From the NCBI GenBank assembly GCA_015183035.1, contig JACZZP010000005.1, positions 2,108,001-2,172,000 on the forward strand: a stretch of DNA of 64,000 nt, written 5' to 3'. The notes beneath the pieces were generated by a model. The model had not been told where the DNA came from. It did not search any database and saw only the letters and a list, made by a program, of their open reading frames with translations. Below, in pieces: positions 26,596 through 39,122 of the stretch. The first letter of the stretch is position 1; each line of letters opens with the position of its first letter. Both the position numbers and the translations under genes were made by a program. This DNA comes from Meloidogyne chitwoodi (lineage: Eukaryota; Nematoda; Chromadorea; Rhabditida; Meloidogynidae).

Positions 26596-28951
26596 ATGTC
26601 ATCAACAACACCCCAAATATTAAATATACAAGAAATTTCATTATTTGATCAAATTCTGCTTTTAATAGTCTCTTGGAATAAAATATTTTTTTATATTTCT
26701 ATTTTTATCAATATTTCTTCTTTAATAATTTATATTTTGGAAATGGGCACAATTCTAAAAAATAAACAATTTCATACTCCTTTTTATTGGCTTTTCTTTA
26801 TACGAGCAATTATAGTACTAAATTATTTTTAAACTTTTTTAAAATTTAATTTTTTAAAAATAGGATTTTTATTCCTCTTTTGGCTCTTATGCTATTGGTA
26901 GAATAATTGCAATTACTGGGGGTTTACTTTATAAAATTTATATAAAATTTCCAAATTGGGTTTTTGCTCTATTTTATTTTTTTGGTTTGCATGGTTTTGG
27001 AGCAACTAATTTAACAACTCTTTTTATGATGTTGACACGTTTTACTTCAATTATGTTTGTATTAAAACATAAAAAGGTTAGGGCTTAATTTGACTAATAT
27101 ATTTTGCCTAAAATTCTTTTTTTAATTTTAACCAAATTTCAGTGAGTTTTAATTTAAAATTTATATTTTTTAATTTAGATTTGGCGTAAATTATTTCCTT
27201 TGGCAGTAATTTCAATTTTTATTCTTCCTATATTTGGTTCTTATTTTTTGTTTCTTGATACTTATGTTTTAATTCCTATACCAAATGAACAGAATATGTC
27301 TTTTTTTATTATTCCACCAAAGGAATATGATGTTAATTTATTTATTTAAAAAATAAAAAATAATATTTAGAAAGTTCAGGGTGCGGTAAAAAAAATAAAA
27401 AAGAAAAATAAAAAAAGGAACGCAGCCCCGGTAATCACTTAAAGTCCAAATAAAGGAATAATTCTAAGAGAAAGTTAAGTTATTACTCTTGCTCTCTGCC
27501 TAATCTAATAAATATTACCCTTATAATGTATTTTTTAAAAATAACTTTTTTTTTAAATTTATATAAAAATATGATATAAAGTTTAAAAAATAAAGCATAA
27601 AATTAGATTTATTTTAACAGTTTTTTAGCCATATAAAAAGATATAGGCTTGCAAAAATAATAAAAATGATCATTCTCGTCGAGTGAATTTTTATTTTCTT
27701 CTATAATTTAAGTAAATAATATAAATTTATAAAATTTATATTATTCTAAATTATTAAATTAATTTTTATATAACATATATAATTAATTTAATTATTTCCA
27801 ACAAAAGAGAAAATAAAAATTTGTGTACTGGATCATTCCTTTTTCGAACCTTTATTTTTGCAAGTTGGACTCTAGACTCCAACTAATATTCCTAACTTAA
27901 TTTATGTTTTAAGTGCAAACTTAATTTATGACTATTTTTAGATTAAAAAAGTTTGCAATTTAAGTCTCAAATTTTTATCTTCCCCAAATTTATCAATTCT
28001 AGTTTAAAAATTATATTTTATAAAATTTGACCAATTTTTGAGAAAATTTTATGTTAAATATTTTGTATAGGCAATCTGCCAAAAATAAATTTTATTAAAA
28101 TTTATTTTAATTTTTTTTTCTAAAATGGACAAATAAGTGTTGATATTTACCGCACTCTTAATTAATTTAAATTAAATTTTTTTATAAACAAATTTAATTA
28201 TAATTTTTTTCCTTTTTTTGTAGAAGCCAGGCCCTTATTTATACATTAGTTTTTATTATTCAATTATTTTTTTAATAGCTTGTGCTATTGTAAATTTTGC
28301 TGTAATTTTTGCCTTCAAATTATTTAATAAAAAGAAAAATAGAAGAATTGGTGATAGAAATAATAATAATGAAAATGATAATAATCATTCCAGAATTGAA
28401 AAAAGTTTATTAATTTATGCATTTGGCACTTTATTGGGACATGCACTTATTGCTATTGTTACTGTAATATTTTTTTAAATTATTTTTTTTTGTACGATTT
28501 GGACCCATTTGAGTCTTGGAAATTTAATCCAACTTTTACCGAAAGTTGCGCCGTCTTTCGATCTGACCGACGTACGCGTCCCCGCTGTTGGATTTGGGAT
28601 ATCTTCTACCAATTTTTAGTATTTTTTCATTTATTTATTTCTTTAAGCATTAAAAGACTCAAATGGTAGAGGAGAGTCTTAAAAAAATATTTAAATATTT
28701 TTTATTTTAAGATTTTCTTATTTATCTGTCCAACTAGCCATGCAAATCCAGCTCTTTTCAGTTTATTACCTATTGTCACAGATATTGGAACTGTTGGATT
28801 GTCTGCCTGGCTTCTTTTAGGTGTTAGTCAACATTTTAGAAAAGAATTTATAAAAGATTGGAAATTTAAATTTTTTAAAAATTCTTCAAATAATATTATA
28901 AATATTCGTTCTGTAAATATAATTAATGTTCGTTCCTCTAATAAAAATTAA
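26596..28951 (+). CDS. Serpentine (7TM) receptor, Srg-like
   Basis: Probable nematode chemoreceptor-type GPCR in the plasma membrane. Exons: 26596-26814, 26864-27076, 27179-27331, 28224-28463, 28712-28951; all phase 0; 1065 nt, 354 aa, a normal size for the family. Hydrophobic segments can be placed at about residues 18-48, 60-75, 88-125, 130-140, 148-166, 200-220, 252-278 and 283-300. MLTRFTSIMFVLKHKKIWRKLFP at the end of TM3 into loop 2 is typical of Srg receptors (written here split across the exon 2/3 join). The loop RIGDRNNNNENDNN is hydrophilic and low complexity, and the tail is basic. Two introns carry repeats: 27332-28223 shares a segment with 38.58 kb, and 28464-28711 holds an inverted pair of CATTTGAGTCTT ends. 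Ligand unknown. Confidence 0.85.
27440..27560. repeat. Dispersed repeat in receptor intron 3
   Basis: AAAGTCCAAATAAAG through CTAATAAATATTACCCTTA recurs nearly word for word at about 38580-38690. One copy is intronic and the other intergenic, so this is a dispersed element of unknown type. Confidence 0.6.
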
Positions 28952-29273
28952 TTTTTATTTTATTTTTTTTGTGTTATAAAATTTGGAAATTTATTTTTAA
29001 AAAGTTTTTACACTAACAATAAGCAACAGATGTGTTTGTGTAAAAAAGAGTTTTGGGAAGAAAAAGTTGGTAATCATTTGTTTAAAACTTAAGTTAATTT
29101 ATTTATTTTTAAGTTTATATTATATTGATTTTAATAAATCTTGAAAAATAAAATTTAAAGAAAAAAATTCACCAATTTTTAAAAAAAATTAAAAGAATCA
29201 AAATTTAAAATAAATCTCTCTATTTTTAATTAATTAATTTTATTTATTTATTTTAAGAAAAAATAAAATTTAA
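28952..29273. other. Intergenic between receptor and LIM gene
   Basis: About 320 bp of A+T-rich sequence holding the receptor 3' end and the LIM gene promoter. No motif can be named. Confidence 0.5.
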
Positions 29274-29906
29274 ATGAATTTTGGATTAGCAGAATATATT
29301 CCAACAGATTGTCCAATTTGTGGAATATCTATTCAATTGGCTGACAGATTAACTGTTGACAGGGAAACAAGTAAAATTATAATTAAATTAAATTATTTTT
29401 TATAAATCTATTAAAATGTGAGAAAATTTGTCAAAACTACTAAATTCTCTAAATTTTAAAATATAAAATAAATATTTAAATATATTATTTAAATAATCTT
29501 TTGTAAAATTAAATAAAGTGTAAAATAACCAATAATTTCTAAATCTTTCCCCTATTTTTCTTTTATTGCCTTTGCCTTTTTTATTCCAAAAAATTTCCTG
29601 TGTAAGGCAAAAATTATGGGAAAATAGGGAAGAAAGTGATAAATGAAAACCTAAACTTTTAAATTAATATTATCAAAATTTAAATATATTAAAGTTCATA
29701 AAACATGTTTTAAATGTTGTTATTGTTCTGCTAATTTACAACAAGGAAGTGCTGCAATGGAACGTTCTTTTTATGAAAGATATGGACCTAGATGGTATTG
29801 TAGAGGAATATCAGGTAAATGCTCTATTCTTCCTAATTCTAAGAAGGAAGAAAAACTTAAAGAAAAAGGATTAGCTGAACGTAAAACAACGAAAGGAAAA
29901 AAATAA
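29274..29906 (+). CDS. Small single-LIM-type zinc finger protein
   Basis: Exons 29274-29370 and 29695-29906; 309 nt, 102 aa. The first zinc half-site CPIC is followed after 17 residues by HKTCFKCCYC, giving the LIM spacing CX2C-X17-HX2C-X2-CX2C. The second half continues SANLQQGSAAM and ends WYCRGISGKC; its last ligand is less clear, so the domain may be atypical. The tail is Lys/Glu-rich (KKEEKLKEKGLAERK). LIM domains bind proteins, not DNA. A role cannot be assigned. The start is the only in-frame ATG ahead of the zinc site. Confidence 0.75.
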
Positions 29907-30082
29907 ATAAATAAAATAAATAATTAAAATAAAATAATATTTTTAGTGTTAATTAATTATTTAAATTTATAAAAAAAATAAGATTTATTTAAACATTTTT
30001 AATTTTTAATAAACTTTTATTTTTAATAATTATTAAAATTTAATATAAATTAATTAATTAATATTTTATTATAATTTTTAAT

Positions 30083-32543
30083 TTAAATTTCTTTTTTTCT
30101 CCAATTCTTTTGTTGTTCACATTGTGCCTAAAATAGGATAAATAATAAATATAATAATCAACTTTTTTATTGACCTCTTTAACAAAGAAAAACATTTTTG
30201 GATTATTATTTGATACATTTCTAAGCCATCCAACTTTTTTAGTTGACTCTTCTCGAACACAATATATTTTAGCTCTAATTTTTGTATCTGCACCTTCCAT
30301 AGCTTGAACAGATTTTGTAAAGTGACCAGATTCGTGTCTTCCAAACTTAAATTTTTAGTGTTTTTTTAAATTAATTAAAATTATTTTTTCCTAAAAATTT
30401 TATTTTATTACCGTTACAGCTGCAATTGGTTGATTTGTGGAACAAGTTAATACAATTGTTTGACAATCATCTTTCACTTTTGATCCTTCATCAATTAGCA
30501 ATTTTTGTCCATTTTTTGATGATAATTTAATTGATTTTGGATCACATTTATTGACACATGTATAACCTTTGGGAAGTCCATCTTAATATTTAAATTGAAT
30601 TTATAATTATTTTATAATTAATTTTTAAAAATTAATTTTAATCATCTAATGTAAATAAATATTATTAATAAAATTACGATCATCTATTCCTATTTCATCA
30701 CCACTTGGTTTTGCTGAAGTTGTTGTTGTAGGTCTAAATATATAAATAAATTTAAATATTTAATTTAAATTAAAATATGTATAATAAATTAAATATTAAA
30801 ACATTTTTGTAGTTGTTGTAGTTGTCGAAGTTGTTTTAGTTGTTGGAGTTGTTAAAACAGTTGTTGTAAACATTCTTTTAGAAGTTGCTGTACTTTTAAC
30901 TAAATTATAATAAATTTTAATTCAATTTTTAAAATAAAAAATTTAATAAAATTTTTTTAAATTAAATTTACCAGTTCTTCCAGTGGTAATAGCTAAAAAA
31001 AATAATTAATTAAATAAATAATAAAAAACAAACATTTTGTTCCCAAACTTGTGGTAGATAATTTTGTTTTTTTGATTATTGTTGGAGTAGATTTCTAAAA
31101 AACATATATTAAAACATTATAAAATTGAAAACATTTATCAACTTTAATTTTAATTTAAATATTATTAAATCCATAATTTTTACAATTTTTTAAAAATAAT
31201 TTTGGAAACATATATTTTTATTTTAAATTAGATTTTCCTTTAAAAATAAAATAAAAATTTAAAAAATAATTACAATAATTGACTGTCCAAAGGTTGTTTT
31301 TTCTGTTGTTTTCTAAAAAAATAAATAAAATAAACTCCTAAATTAATTCAAAATAAATTTTAATTAATTATTATAAACAAATTAATTACTTCATTTATTG
31401 GACATCCATTAACATTAACATGAGCCCAAAGGAACACTCTTTTAGCTGGTTTTGATTGAATGTTTTTTGGTTGTTTTGCCATTATATCACGCTTTAAAGA
31501 TAATAACCCAACATTTTCATCAAGCAAGGGCTTGAAGAACTTTGGAACATAAGGTGGTAATGTTAATTGAGTAATTAAAGATCCCCAATTTGGTCTAGCA
31601 TTAAACAATTCTTTTTCATGTTTGATATAATGATCAATGATTTTTTCTTTAAATTCAATTAATTAATTCATAAAAATATTAAAGATTTTACCCTTAGTTG
31701 ATTCATCTCGTCCAAATAGGTAAGAGTCAAGTTCAGATAGTGGTATGCGTATAACATGCAGAGGACCACTGAAAATTAATTAATTTATTTTTTTGTAAAT
31801 TTTAGATTTTAATTAAAATATTGACATTGTGAAAACGTAATTAAATACCAAGGACCACGTCAACATAATTTTCTAAAATTTTAAATTAAAATTTTTGAAG
31901 TGGATCGTTGGTTTATATTATTAAAAACATTAAAAATTCAATTATAACTAGAACTCTATAATTAAATGCTGTAAAATTAATTTCCATTTAAAATTAACTC
32001 AAAAATATCAGCTTGAATTTCCATTGTGATAGTTACAGTTTTGGGAACAACAAGTCCATGCCAAGGTAAATTTTCAAGATTAGGATATTTGTCTTTTACA
32101 TTGTTAAATAAATTTTGGCATAATTTACTTGTTCCTTTCTTTGTTAGTTGAAAGGCTTTTGTTGGCTTCCAAGTGCCTTTATTATTGAGAGGACTAAGTT
32201 GGCTAATATAGCAAAATAAGATTCTGAAAAATTTTTAAATGTAAAAAATTTGAGAGAAATTTAGAATCAATCAGATGAAAAAATAAAATTCTGAATTTTA
32301 TTTTAAAAATAACCAAAAGTTTTGTTCCTTGTCAATATTTAATTTTATTAAAATAATTAATTACCCATGGCAGTTAGATGATTGGTCTTCAATTTTTGGC
32401 AATATTGGGTTGTTAATTTCACCTTCTATAATATTAACATTTTCATAAGAAAACATTTGGTCATCAATTGAGCAATTAATGACCATTAGAGTGCCAAAAA
32501 TAACAAAAATAACTAAAAATGCCTTAAGGGGCATTATAGCCAT
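30083..32543 (-). CDS. Secreted protein with Thr-rich linker and C6-like domain
   Basis: Twelve exons (minus): 32543-32365, 32223-31999, 31768-31692, 31646-31390, 31312-31274, 31094-31049, 30992-30972, 30899-30803, 30733-30678, 30581-30412, 30345-30175, 30127-30083; 1383 nt, 460 aa. It has a signal peptide (MAIMPLKAFLVIFVIFGTLM). The N-terminal half (WHGLVVPKTVTITMEIQADIF, ARPNWGSLITQLTLPPYVP, KRVFLWAHVNVNGCP) is not recognised. A linker of many tiny exons encodes Thr/Ser/Lys (TTTTTT runs), likely O-glycosylated. The C-terminal part, CVNKCDPKSIKL..DDCQTIVLTC..KIYC with a following Trp, fits the Cys pattern of the nematode C6 domain. The last intron has a weak GTCAAT donor; without it the protein would end at 30058 and lose a Cys. 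Confidence 0.72.
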
Positions 32544-33298
32544 TTTAAAAAATTTAATTAAAAAAATAAAATAAGAAAATAAATTTGAATTAATATTAAA
32601 TCTAAAAAAATTGAAAAAAATTAAAAGTTAATAAATAAAAATGAAATAAACTTTTCAAACAAATTAATGAATAAAACTGTAAAAATTCACTATTTAAATG
32701 ATTAGCAATAATAATTTATGAATCACTTTATTTAATGTTAAAATTATTTTTATGTTTTTATCTACTGAATTAATCAGTAATTTGAATAAAATGTTAAAAT
32801 TTAATAATACATAAGGCTCTATTTGTATGCAAAAAAAAAACATTTTTTGCTTTTGAAGAGATATGAATAGTGAGATAATTGTTTATAAGTTGACTGATCT
32901 CATGATTAAAACAGTAAAAATTTAAAAATTTGTTTAATAGAATTTTTAGTTTTAAATTTTAAACAATTAAAATCAACTTTATCATTTTTCCCTATTGACC
33001 ACCACCAATTTGTTAACCAATATTTTAATTTTTACAAAAAAATAAAATAACAACCGCAATTTATTTCCAAAAATTAACAAAGAAAAACTACAATTAAATG
33101 AAAGAATTAAGGAAAATAATTTAAATAAAATATTTATATAGGCGGTGTTGACATTCTAAACTACTAAAAGAAAAGTGAGTGAATTATCACATATTTAAGG
33201 CATTTAAAATAAATATATCCCTCATTTGGAGTGCCTTTCTTCTTCCATTTTAACTGCATCCACACATTCCACTAGTTCCACCAATTGTTCCAATTTGA
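32544..33298. other. Intergenic, no gene seen
   Basis: A+T-rich sequence. At 33298-33249 the minus strand keeps an open Gly/Cys-rich frame (GTIGGTSGMCGCS) that could be an alternative end of the gene to the right. Otherwise nothing is visible. Confidence 0.45.
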
Positions 33299-35159
33299 TT
33301 AGTTGACGAGAAAACTGGCCAAAGAATTGTTGACCAATGCTCTAGGTTGAGGTAAGGTTTTGACACAATTATTCTTTAAATATGGAATGACACAAGTAAA
33401 AGCTACATTGCAGTCAGCGTTGTTTTTGATGCAATTTTTAATAGGATTGTAGCAATTAGTATTAAATGATGAATTATATACTGGTAAAAGTTTTGGTCTA
33501 AAATCATAATCTAATGCTTGCAACAATTCTGAATTGTTATTTTTGTCAAGTTTACAACAATGGGCATAATCTTGAGGAACAGTTTGATTATAAATTGTTA
33601 CATTGTTATTTGTGCTCTAAATTAATTTCTTTTAAAAATAAATAAATATAAACTAACAAAATGTGAAGCAGCAATTATTTTATAAAATGGACATTGGTAG
33701 TTATTTCCATTAATTATTATTTTGTATAACAATTCATGTGCTAATGAATTCAAAAATGAGAATTGTGCTGATACAAATTTTAAACGTCTAAGAGAGTCAA
33801 ATTCAATTTTAAAGTAGCTGTGACAGTTTGAAACAAAGTTGTTACATTCACTAATAACTGAAGAGTTATAGTTTTGAGAAGTTTCATTTGAATTGATTGA
33901 ACTGTTGAGAGATTGGAGCATAGGACAGTTATCAGCATCTCCACCCAAAAATGAATTACCAATTGAAGCAAAGCTTACAAACTAATAAAAATAAATTTAA
34001 ATTTATTTTATATCATCCCAGAAGATCATAACAAAAATATCAACACTGGGTAATTTCTTTAAATTTTAGTGTTGATATTTTGGTTATGATCTTCTGGGAT
34101 GGACTCATTCATTTTATATTTAAACCATATCGCAGTAAGTAAAGTATAATTCAACAGTTCCAAATCCTGGAATATTTGCATGCAAAATAGCAGTCAACAA
34201 CGCTGGGGGAGCATTAACTGTGATGTAATATTTGAAAAGCATTGAAATTAATGCATGTTTTCGTTCAATTGGCCAATCATCATCGTTTTTAAGACACATT
34301 CTTTTCATCCATCCTGTATATTTTAAAGCTATAACAGTCGTATCTGCTCCACAAGAGTCATTGGCAGTTGCAGCTTCAATAGCTTGAGTCAGAGGACAAT
34401 TTCCAAAATTGTCCAATTGTTGGAAAGCAATTTTCATGTTGGGGGCATTGAAACTGAGTCCAGCCTGAATAAATTCGAAAATTCTTCCCCATCCAGTAAT
34501 TTTAACACAACTGATTAGTATTTCAATGTCAGGGTATTTATTGAAGCAATGTTTTAAATGATACGCACATTTGATCAATTTTAATGTTACAGTCAATGTT
34601 ATATCAAGCAACTCTAACTCTATTAGTTGAATATATTCTTCAAATACTTGCTTTAAATTAATTAAATAAATTATTTTTAATTATTTTAAAGTTACGTTAC
34701 CTGTTGAGAATAGTTCAAATATAAAAATTTAATTCTTCTCAATTCAGTTACAAGAACAGCTTGGCAAGGTCCAGATGTTGTGTTTGAAGAAGCAGAATAT
34801 GAAGATACTTGTGTTACAGAATTGTTATAATAAACATAGTTGACAATAGTAACATTAGCAGGGACTGAGCTTACAGAAGAATAAGATATTTCTGTGTTTG
34901 TTGCATCAGTAGATGGACTTGGTGAAGCAGTAGAAGTTGAAGTGACCGAAGCAGATGTTGTTGAAGTTGTTGAAACAGGTGTAGTTGTAGCATAACAATC
35001 AAGGATTGAGCCACAGTTACATTCACGAGCTGCTTGACTGTCAGAGTTACTTTCACTACTGAGTGTGTTGGTTCGAGTATGTGGACAATTAGTTGCCAAA
35101 ACAATTCCAATATTAAGGCCAACAATTAAAATACATCCTAATAATGTTTTTATTCCCAT
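33299..35159 (-). CDS. Large secreted Cys-rich protein of unknown family
   Basis: Exons (minus): 35159-34701, 34650-34126, 33981-33658, 33616-33299; all phase 0; 1626 nt, 541 aa. It has a signal peptide (MGIKTLLGCILIVGLNIGIV), then a Ser/Thr-rich segment (TTPVSTTSTTSASVTSTSTA). Cys-containing blocks follow: KCAYHLKHCFNKYPDIEILI, FGNCPLTQAIEAATANDSCG, DADNCPMLQ, SECNNFVSNCHSYF, AHCCKLDKN, NCYNPIKNCIKNNADCN, FTCVIPYLKNNC. Many NxS/T sites suggest N-glycosylation. The helical, Cys-paired pattern recalls nematode T20D4.11-like/DUF19 secreted proteins, but I would not name it. Intron 2 is mostly an 88-bp hairpin. The 3' end is uncertain: a +1 frame also stays open to a TAA near 33250 and reads SSTNQIGTIGGTSGMCGCS. 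Confidence 0.7.
34014..34101. repeat. Hairpin MITE-like insert in an intron
   Basis: Arms of 34 bp (CATCCCAGAAGATCATAACA and onward) pair with their reverse complement with one mismatch, around a 20-nt loop. It fills most of the 144-bp intron (33982-34125) of the secreted-protein gene. Confidence 0.8.
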
Positions 35160-35588
35160 CTTGGAGCAGTTGATTTATTTAAACTTTTGGAAGAGGCAAA
35201 AAGAATGATTAGAGAAGATGTCTTCGGCTACGAGGACGAAGTATATTGAATGAATTTTTGGGTTGCTTTTATACTCAAATATTTGTTTGGGTGGTCTATT
35301 AAAAGAGAATTGTCTATATTATTTGCATAATTATTTTGAAATCTTTGTCAGTTGTTTTTCTCAAAGTTGAGGAATTTGAATATTATTTTGAAAATAATGT
35401 TTACCAACTTATCTTATTACTAACTTTTTTGAGAATAAAAATATAAAATAATTCAAGGATAAAATTAAATTATATTACGTTTTGTAACTAAATTTAATTA
35501 TGTATAATATTATTTTTTGTGCTTTTAATTCCTCTTCTATATAAAAAATTTAAAAATAAATTATAAAATAAATATTAAAAAGAACTTA
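35160..35588. other. Upstream region of the Cys-rich secreted gene
   Basis: A+T-rich sequence with no open frame. It should hold the promoter of the gene starting at 35159. The right border is the TTA target duplication of the next element. Confidence 0.5.
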
Positions 35589-36081
35589 CAAGGGAACATC
35601 ACAACATGCTACACCCCAATTTTGACAAAACCTATACCATTCGAAAGAGCTTTTTGAGTAGGTACAGAATCTCATTTTTTACGTGCCCTAGTTAAGGTAT
35701 CGCAAAGTTATGAACTTTTAAATTTCAAAAAAGAAGCTCTTCACACTTATGATCACCTCTATACTTTATTTTCCTTTTGTTTTCCATGCAGTGTCTGACT
35801 GTCTTCTCCTCTTTTCCAATTTTTTTCTTGGAGTAAGTGGCGGCTGTTGTAAGGAAAAGAAGAGAGAAGAGAGGTGATCTTAAAGCCGTAGTAAAGAGTA
35901 GAGAGAAAGGGACACTTTTGAAGAGGAAAAGGAACATTTTTTGAAACTTTAAAAGCTCGTAACTTTGCGATACCTTAACTAGGGCACGTAAAAATTTAGA
36001 TTCTGTACCTACTCAATAAGCTCTTTCGAATGGTATAGGTTTTGTCAAAATTGGGGTGTAGCATGTTGTGATGTTCCCTTG
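35589..36081. mobile_element. Long-TIR DNA element with TTA target duplication
   Basis: 493-bp element. The terminal inverted repeats are about 150 bp each, starting CAAGGGAACATCACAACATG and running past CCTATACCATTCGAAAGAGC and GTGCCCTAGTTAAGGTATCG. TTA lies on both sides (35586-35588, 36082-36084), as in PIF/Harbinger elements. The centre has no transposase, so it is non-autonomous. The minus open frame at 35725-35937 is a by-product. Confidence 0.8.
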
Positions 36082-36323
36082 TTAGTGTTAGTCTAATAAA
36101 AGACTTCCAAAAATAACAGGAGAAGAAAATTCCGTAATATTTTCTAATTTATTTTATTCAGTAAATAAACTTTATTAAATAAAATATTTAATATTAATTA
36201 GAAAACTAGTGCGCATAATGTTACAAGCAAAAAGAATAAAATAAATGTTTTAACTTTTAAATTATTTAAATAATTTATACATTTTACTAATAAATAAATT
36301 TAATTCAAATTAAACATTTTTAA

Positions 36324-37987
36324 TTAATTAATTTCTTTTTCAAATATTTTACATCCTTCTTCTTCATTTTTGTCTAAATTAATATTAATATTTTTAGTAT
36401 CCTTTAAAATATTTATAAATTCATTCTCTTCACATTCAATAATTTTCTTTTTATAATTAATATCATTAATTTGATAGTTTACTAATTCAAAACGAATTAA
36501 ACGCTTTTGCTGTTTCCTTTTAATGTGAGTATATTTATTTTTATTTAATAATTTTGAATTAAATATAAAATGGTCAGATTCATGCTGAATATCAATAGGT
36601 TTATTTACAATATTCTTTATTTTGTGATAATTTTCTAATTTTAATTTTGTAAATATTACTTTGGTTAAATTGACTGTATTTTCATTAGAATATACATTAA
36701 ATTTTATATCTAAATTTTTAAATAATTTTATTAAGAATTTTATCAAAAATTAAAATTCTTCTTCAAACAATTCAATTTAAAAAATTATAATTTGATCTAT
36801 TCAAATAAAATAAAATTAAAAAAATACCATAATCATCAATTAAATCATTTATTTTATTAAAAAGAACTGGATAACGTTCTCTCAAATTCTTAATTTAAAA
36901 AATAATTAAAAAATAAACTTAAATTATTATTATACATACTTGTATTTTTATCTAAAATTAATAATTAAATTTAATAAATTAATTAATTAAAAAACCTTTA
37001 GTTGAACTTTTGTTAAATTTAAATCCATTGCCAATTTATCAGATTCTTTGGGATTAGTTTTATATTCTTTTGCTATTTTATATATTTTATTTATCTAAAT
37101 TTATTTAATTAATAAAATATAATTAATTAATTTTTAATTTTTTTAAAGAAATATTAATTTTTAAAAATTAAAATTACAGGCTCCTGTTCACTTTCAAACG
37201 CTGTTTTAATTAAAAATAAAATTAATAATTAAAAAATAAATTATTAATTTACTTATTTGTTTTCCTATTAATATAATTTTATTTTCCAATTCTTCAAAAT
37301 TATTTTTATATTTTTTTAATAATTCAATTTTATATGAAATTAAATTAATTTCTGTCCAATAATTTTTTAACAAATTTTCTTTATAATATTCAATTTTTTC
37401 TTTTAAATTTTTGCTATTTTTAATATTTTTATTAATTATTGAAGTTTCATAAATATTTTCATTTATCATTTTAAAATTATTTTCTTTAAATTCCTTAAAT
37501 ATTAATTAAAATTATATTTTTCCCCAATCTACTTATAATAAAATGCCCGTGAAGCAGATGAGATTTTCCTTCTGGTTTTTTGATATTTAAAGGTCTATTA
37601 TTTAAAAAATACCTGTTTTTCCAAATTTGGTAATAATTTTTGAACAATTTTATTATTAGCTATTTCAATAACAATTTTAAATTTTAATTCCTTAAATTGA
37701 GTATTAGAATTTGATTTTTTTAAAATTTCAGTTGTAAAAATATTTGTTTCTTTATCAAATGGAATTTCTTTTAATAATTTTGTTATATCAAGAAATTTAG
37801 TTTTTATACAATTTTCTTTTGTTCGCACTATAAAAGGCAATTCAACAGCTTCTTCTTTTAAATAAATAAATTCTCTTTTTTCTTTCCATTCTTCATTAAT
37901 TTTAATTTTAATATTTTTCGGTTTTACTTTAACAGCAATTATGATATTAATTAAACAATAAAATATTAAAATAAATAATTTAAACAT
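36324..37987 (-). CDS. Secreted protein of unknown family, copy B
   Basis: Paralogue of the gene at 22636-24392 with identical exon layout (minus): 37987-37613, 37493-37253, 37200-37178, 37094-36996, 36888-36828, 36709-36324; 1185 nt, 394 aa. It has a signal peptide (MFKLFILIFYCLINI). Most conserved with copy A are exon 2 (the EKIEYYKENLLKNYWTEIN region is identical), the ANNKIVQKLLPNL block and the start of exon 6. Differences cluster in exon 1 (residues 20-100) and the middle of exon 6. Indels are whole codons, for example one codon lost in exon 4, so the reading frame is under selection. Function unknown. Confidence 0.72.
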
Positions 37988-37999
37988 TTTTTAATAAAT

Positions 38000-38777
38000 T
38001 TATTTTTATTTAATTTTTAATTAATTTTATAAGTCTTTTAAAATATTGGGTAGTGTATATTGATATTTATTTGGTAAATTGCCAAACATACATCAATCTC
38101 AATAATTAATTTTTAAATATTATCGAAGGAAAAATATTTCGATTTTACTCAAGTGCAAGATTTCCTAAATTTTATTAAAAAGATATAGCTAAAATAAATA
38201 TTAAATTAATAAAATAAACTTTTCAAAATACTTTACTATAATACAATAATCCGTGGAAATAAATAAAAAATTATAGTACTTTTGGAACTTATCTGGTTTA
38301 GGGAACATCTCATTTATTCGCATATTTTATTGTTACTTTAATTTTTATATCTAATTTCCTTTTATTTATATTTTTGTTTGTTTTAGTTTTTTTAATATGG
38401 AAAAATTTAATAATTTCAATAACACGATTTACTTATATTTTTTATAATAAGAAGATGATGATTTTTTAATATGGCTTATGAATAAAAAATTAATCTAGAA
38501 AACACGATAAATATGAATGCATTCCTTATATCAATTCTCTATTAATAAAATTTTATTTGAAAAAGTTTAAAAATTATTAAAAGTCCAAATAAAGTTGAAT
38601 AATTCTAAGAGAAAGTTAAGTTACTCTCTGCCTAATCTAATAAATATTACCCTTAAATGTATTTTTAAAAATAACTTTTTTTTAATTTATTTAAAATAAA
38701 AATATGATATAAAGCTTAAAAAATAAAGCATAAAATTAGCTTTTTAAAAGACCCAACCCAGCTTACTACTACCCAAT
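38000..38777. repeat. Intergenic with dispersed repeat
   Basis: 38580-38690 repeats the sequence found in the receptor intron at 27440-27560. The last eight bases, TACCCAAT (38770-38777), are the left target duplication of the following hAT-like element. No gene is seen. Confidence 0.55.
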
Positions 38778-39057
38778 CAGTGTTTTTGTGAACGGGTTTC
38801 GGTCATAACCAAAAATGACCTGACCTGACCGAAATTTTTGGTCAGGTCAGGTCATTTTGGTGACCGGGAAAAGGCCGGTCAGGTCAGGTCAGATTTTTTG
38901 ACCGAAAATTCAAATGGTCAGTCATATGACCGAAAATCGTCAAATGTCACTGACCAAAATCCTATTTTTCCCTCTTTTCCTTTCCTTCTTTCACTCTTTG
39001 CATGAGAAAAGAGAAGAAATCAAGATTTATCTTTAATTAAATTGATCTTTCACCTAA

Positions 39058-39122
39058 TGTGAGCATGGTTGAGTGGTAGTGTGTTAGTCTACAAACAGGA
39101 CTTTAGGTTCGATTCCTTTGAT
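39058..39122 (+). repeat. tRNA-like sequence inside the hAT-like element
   Basis: A box TGGTTGAGTGG (39066-39076) and a perfect B box GGTTCGATTCC (39106-39116) lie at tRNA spacing. The anticodon arm does not pair well, so this is a tRNA relic or SINE head captured by the element. Confidence 0.5.
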
